DNA of 64,000 nt from Dyadobacter sp. CY326 (GTDB lineage Bacteria; Bacteroidota; Bacteroidia; Cytophagales; Spirosomataceae). The stretch spans positions 186,001 to 250,000 of the forward strand of contig NZ_JAJUXI010000004.1 of NCBI RefSeq assembly GCF_021390515.1, given 5' to 3'. Positions within the stretch are counted from its first letter, which is position 1, and each line of letters begins with the position of its first letter. The notes beneath the pieces were generated by a model. It was not told the DNA's origin, ran no database searches, and saw nothing but the letters and a program-made list of their open reading frames with translations. This document shows positions 61,374 through 64,000 of the stretch, piece after piece. Made by a program: the position numbers and the translations under genes.

Positions 61374-62426
61374 ATGATCGAATTAAATAAAAGGCAGGAT
61401 ATCCGGAAAATGGACGTGGAACAGATTAAAAGCTGGCTGGCCACGCATGGTGAAAAGGGTTTTCGTGCCAAACAAATATTCGAATGGATCTGGAAAAAAT
61501 CAGCCCATTCTTTTGATGAAATGACCAACTTATCGCTCGCGACGCGCCATTTGCTGAACGAGCACTTTCTCATACATTCGCTGGACATTGCCAAACAGCA
61601 GCAAAGTAATGATGGAACGATCAAATCTGCATTCAAACTTTTTGACGGAAATCTGGTCGAAGGCGTGTTAATTCCCGCCGCCGACCGCATGACGGCTTGC
61701 GTAAGCAGCCAGGTGGGCTGTTCGCTAACCTGTAAATTTTGCGCAACCGGTTATATGGACCGCAAACGCAATCTGGAAGCAGGAGAAATTTATGATCAGG
61801 TCGTGGCTATTGCGCGCCAGGCCGAGGGAAGTTTCAAAGCGCCATTGACCAACATTGTTTACATGGGCATGGGCGAACCTTTGCTGAATTATGCCAATGT
61901 GCTGCAATCCATCGAGCATATCACGTCGCCGGAAGGACTGAACATGTCACCAAGGCGCATCACGGTTTCCACAGCCGGCATTGCGAAAATGATCAAAAAG
62001 CTTGGAGATGATGAAGTTAAGTTTAGACTTGCGCTCTCATTGCACGCGGCCAATGATGAGAAGCGAAATCAGATTATGCCTATTAATGAGTCAAATTCGC
62101 TGGATAACCTGGCCGAGGCATTGAATCATTTTTATAAAAAAACCGGCAACAGGATTACTTTTGAATATATCGTTTTCAATAATTTCAATGACACTTTACA
62201 AGATGCGAAGGAGTTGTGGGAATTTACCAAACGTGTTCCTGCACGGGTCAATATCATTGAATACAACCCCATTGCCGAGGCGGATTTCAAGAACACCGAA
62301 GCCGACAGGTTAGACAAATTTGCTGCTTATCTGGAAGACAGGGGCGTTTCCGTGCACGTGCGCCGGAGCCGCGGGAAAGATATTGACGCTGCTTGCGGGC
62401 AATTGGCCAACAAAGAAGCAGCTTAA
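61374..62426 (+). CDS. rlmN: 23S rRNA (adenine-2503-C2)-methyltransferase
   Basis: A 350-residue radical SAM enzyme of usual length. The iron-sulfur motif is CSLTCKFC near residues 116-123 (CxxxCxxC), followed by ATGYMDRKRNL. The SAM-binding MGMGEPLLNY is near 165, and the methyl-carrying cysteine is in AACGQLANKE near the C-terminus. It methylates A2503 of 23S rRNA and also A37 of some tRNAs. Confidence 0.96.
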   Translation: MIELNKRQDIRKMDVEQIKSWLATHGEKGFRAKQIFEWIWKKSAHSFDEMTNLSLATRHLLNEHFLIHSLDIAKQQQSNDGTIKSAFKLFDGNLVEGVLIPAADRMTACVSSQVGCSLTCKFCATGYMDRKRNLEAGEIYDQVVAIARQAEGSFKAPLTNIVYMGMGEPLLNYANVLQSIEHITSPEGLNMSPRRITVSTAGIAKMIKKLGDDEVKFRLALSLHAANDEKRNQIMPINESNSLDNLAEALNHFYKKTGNRITFEYIVFNNFNDTLQDAKELWEFTKRVPARVNIIEYNPIAEADFKNTEADRLDKFAAYLEDRGVSVHVRRSRGKDIDAACGQLANKEAA

Positions 62427-62470
62427 TCTCGGCTACTTATTGCTGACCCGGAATTAACAATTTGGTAATA

Positions 62471-62498
62471 TTGCAACGGTAAGTAATAAGTAGTTTTG
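62471..62498 (+). promoter_or_regulatory. Promoter of the phosphate transporter gene
   Basis: TAGTTTTG at 62491-62498 fits TAnnTTTG; a TTG at 62471-62473 lies 17 bp upstream. Leader of ~27 nt. Confidence 0.45.
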
Positions 62499-62530
62499 TC
62501 TCCTAATTAAAAAACCTATCTTCTTCCTTT

Positions 62531-63952
62531 ATGTTTGGTCTTGAAACCGACATTTTTATCCTCCTCGCTCTTAGTATTTTAGCGGCTTGTGCTTTTGAGT
62601 TTGTAAATGGTTTTCACGATACAGCCAATGCAGTTGCCACTGTCATTTACACCAATTCTTTAAAACCTAATGTGGCCGTTATTTGGTCTGGTTTTATGAA
62701 TTTTTGCGGAGTTTTCCTGGGTGGGATTGCCGTTGCGATGGGGATTGTCAACCTGCTTCCCGTTGAATTATTGATTGATCAGAATGTCTACCATAGCGCC
62801 GCTATGGTTTTTTCATTGCTTTTCAGCGCCATTATCTGGAACCTTGGAACCTGGTATTTCGGGCTTCCCAGTTCCAGTTCACATACATTGATCGGTTCCA
62901 TTTTGGGGGTTGGACTTGCCTTTACATTCATGCCTGAAAACACGCAGGGCGCGGGTGTCAACTGGTCAAAGGCGCAGGAATTGTTTACTTCACTGCTCAC
63001 TTCCCCGATTTTTGGTTTCGCGTTGGCGATCATTATCATGTTCATTCTGCGCAGAATGCTTTCCAAGCCACTGCGCGAGGTTGTATTTAGTGAGCCAAAG
63101 AAAAATCAGCCGCCTCCCATGTGGATTAGGGCAACTTTGATCACCACTTGTACATTGGTAAGCTTCTTTCACGGATCAAATGATGGACAAAAGGGTGTTG
63201 GGTTGGTTATGCTGATCCTGATCGGGATTGTTCCTGCGCATTTTGCATTGGACAACAGCATTGATCCTGCGGGCATGAAAACGGATTTGGCTGGCATTGA
63301 ACGTGCAGTCAGCACCATTGATTCTTCAAGATTGTCCGTTTCCGACCGCCAGCATCTTTACACGGTCAAGGCAGAAATAGACATGCTTGAGACGCAGATC
63401 GAGAAACCGCTTGTGGATCATAAGCTGCCTTTGGAAGACCGCATGAATGCGCGTCGCTCCTTGCTTTTGATCAGCCGTAATTTGAAAACAATTTTGGATA
63501 ACGGTCACGCGAACCTGAATACGGACGACAAAGCATTCCTGAAAATGCAGTCGGGCAGCGAGCTGGGCATCAGGAGATACACGGATTATGCGCCGGATTG
63601 GGTGATTTTAATGATCTCGCTTTCACTTGGACTTGGCACAATGGTAGGCTGGAAACGAATTGTGGTCACGATTGGTGAGAAAATTGGGAAACAACATTTA
63701 ACGTATGCGCAAGGTGCTTCTGCTGAACTTGTTGCGGCCAGCACAATTGGCGTCTCTTCATATTTAGGTCTTCCAGTGAGTACGACTCACGTGCTTTCAT
63801 CCGGCATTGCGGGTTCAATGGTCGCAAGTAAAGGCGTCAAAAATTTGCAGGGCGGCACCATTCGGAACATTGTGATTGCGTGGGTGTTAACACTTCCTGT
63901 GACCATGGTTTTATCGGGAACGCTTTACGTTTTCTTCCGCTGGATACTTTAA
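62531..63952 (+). CDS. Inorganic phosphate transporter, PiT family
   Basis: A 473-residue transporter with the two inverted PHO4 halves. The N-terminal half has FVNGFHDTANAVATVIYT (~residue 28) and LPSSSSHTLIGSILG (~115). The C-terminal half has FHGSNDGQKGVGL (~215) and GLPVSTTHVLSSGIAGSM (~417). A helical cytoplasmic insert lies at ~240-345. It couples phosphate or metal-phosphate uptake to protons or sodium. Often partnered with a PhoU-like DUF47 gene, none of which lies within the window. The last 48 bp of the window show no gene. Confidence 0.95.
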   Translation: MFGLETDIFILLALSILAACAFEFVNGFHDTANAVATVIYTNSLKPNVAVIWSGFMNFCGVFLGGIAVAMGIVNLLPVELLIDQNVYHSAAMVFSLLFSAIIWNLGTWYFGLPSSSSHTLIGSILGVGLAFTFMPENTQGAGVNWSKAQELFTSLLTSPIFGFALAIIIMFILRRMLSKPLREVVFSEPKKNQPPPMWIRATLITTCTLVSFFHGSNDGQKGVGLVMLILIGIVPAHFALDNSIDPAGMKTDLAGIERAVSTIDSSRLSVSDRQHLYTVKAEIDMLETQIEKPLVDHKLPLEDRMNARRSLLLISRNLKTILDNGHANLNTDDKAFLKMQSGSELGIRRYTDYAPDWVILMISLSLGLGTMVGWKRIVVTIGEKIGKQHLTYAQGASAELVAASTIGVSSYLGLPVSTTHVLSSGIAGSMVASKGVKNLQGGTIRNIVIAWVLTLPVTMVLSGTLYVFFRWIL

Positions 63953-64000
63953 GGATATATTCTGATAAAAGGTTATAAAGGGCCACCGGGAACATTTCCG

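Noticed and set aside
1..64000. tRNA or rRNA genes
   Set aside because: None was recognised by eye in any gap; a tRNAscan run would be needed to exclude them fully.

Overview
The window looks like the chromosome of an aerobic, glycan-feeding member of the phylum Bacteroidota, most likely a Cytophagales bacterium of the Dyadobacter/Spirosoma type. The genus is an inference from gene style, not a database match. The evidence is three SusC/SusD pairs, each preceded by an ECF sigma factor and a FecR-type anti-sigma factor, a type IX secretion C-terminal sorting domain, lipoproteins with Bacteroidota-style signals, a DUF6934 gene, TAnnTTTG-type promoters and a general lack of strong Shine-Dalgarno sites. 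All gene calls are intact except the first, which is probably cut by the window edge.

Layout. 1-3933: cell-surface polysaccharide genes (membrane protein, polyprenyl-phosphate-type GT2, MBOAT acyltransferase). 4030-11346: housekeeping genes (GroES-like protein, DEAD-box helicase, cold-shock protein, YheT-like hydrolase), a serine pathway pair in which phosphoserine phosphatase and phosphoglycerate dehydrogenase are one protein followed by a SerC-like aminotransferase, and an Rpn-family nuclease. 11503-32967: PUL A (sigma, anti-sigma, SusC, SusD, DUF3823), then a 1178-residue ThuA/dehydrogenase/cupredoxin lipoprotein, a second ThuA protein, a Gfo/Idh/MocA oxidoreductase, a ketose 3-epimerase-like enzyme, an unknown secreted protein, a clan GH-A glycosidase, a DUF6934 two-gene module, a sulfatase and a T9SS cargo protein. 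33081-45293: PUL B (sigma, anti-sigma, SusC, SusD), then a FAD oxidoreductase, an MFS transporter and a gluconate-2-dehydrogenase-subunit-3/GMC oxidoreductase pair. 45459-52207: PUL C (sigma, anti-sigma, SusC, SusD only). 52381-63952: mostly housekeeping genes (xylose isomerase, PpiD-type foldase, SCP2 protein, a second Gfo/Idh oxidoreductase, PdxJ, YqeY, CvpA, RlmN, PiT phosphate transporter).

How the genes fit together. PULs A and B carry many oxidoreductases and few classical glycosidases. ThuA domains, Gfo/Idh dehydrogenases, a 3-epimerase-like TIM barrel and a LacC/LacA-like pair together suggest glycoside breakdown through 3-keto intermediates. This is an inference.

The strongest unexpected signals are non-coding. 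In the gap between the anti-sigma gene and susC of PULs A and B there is, on the minus strand, a TAnnTTTG element overlapping the susC start codon and an intrinsic terminator 100-130 bp further on. In the terminator stems, every mismatch seen on the plus strand becomes a G-U pair on the minus strand. This predicts antisense small RNAs of about 115-130 nt, as known for Bacteroides PULs. PUL C has no room for one. A second signal is a 36-nt TCATTC-rich element found three times in the last 5 kb, each time upstream of a gene and in that gene's sense direction. One copy lies beside an 8-bp tandem array that abuts pdxJ.
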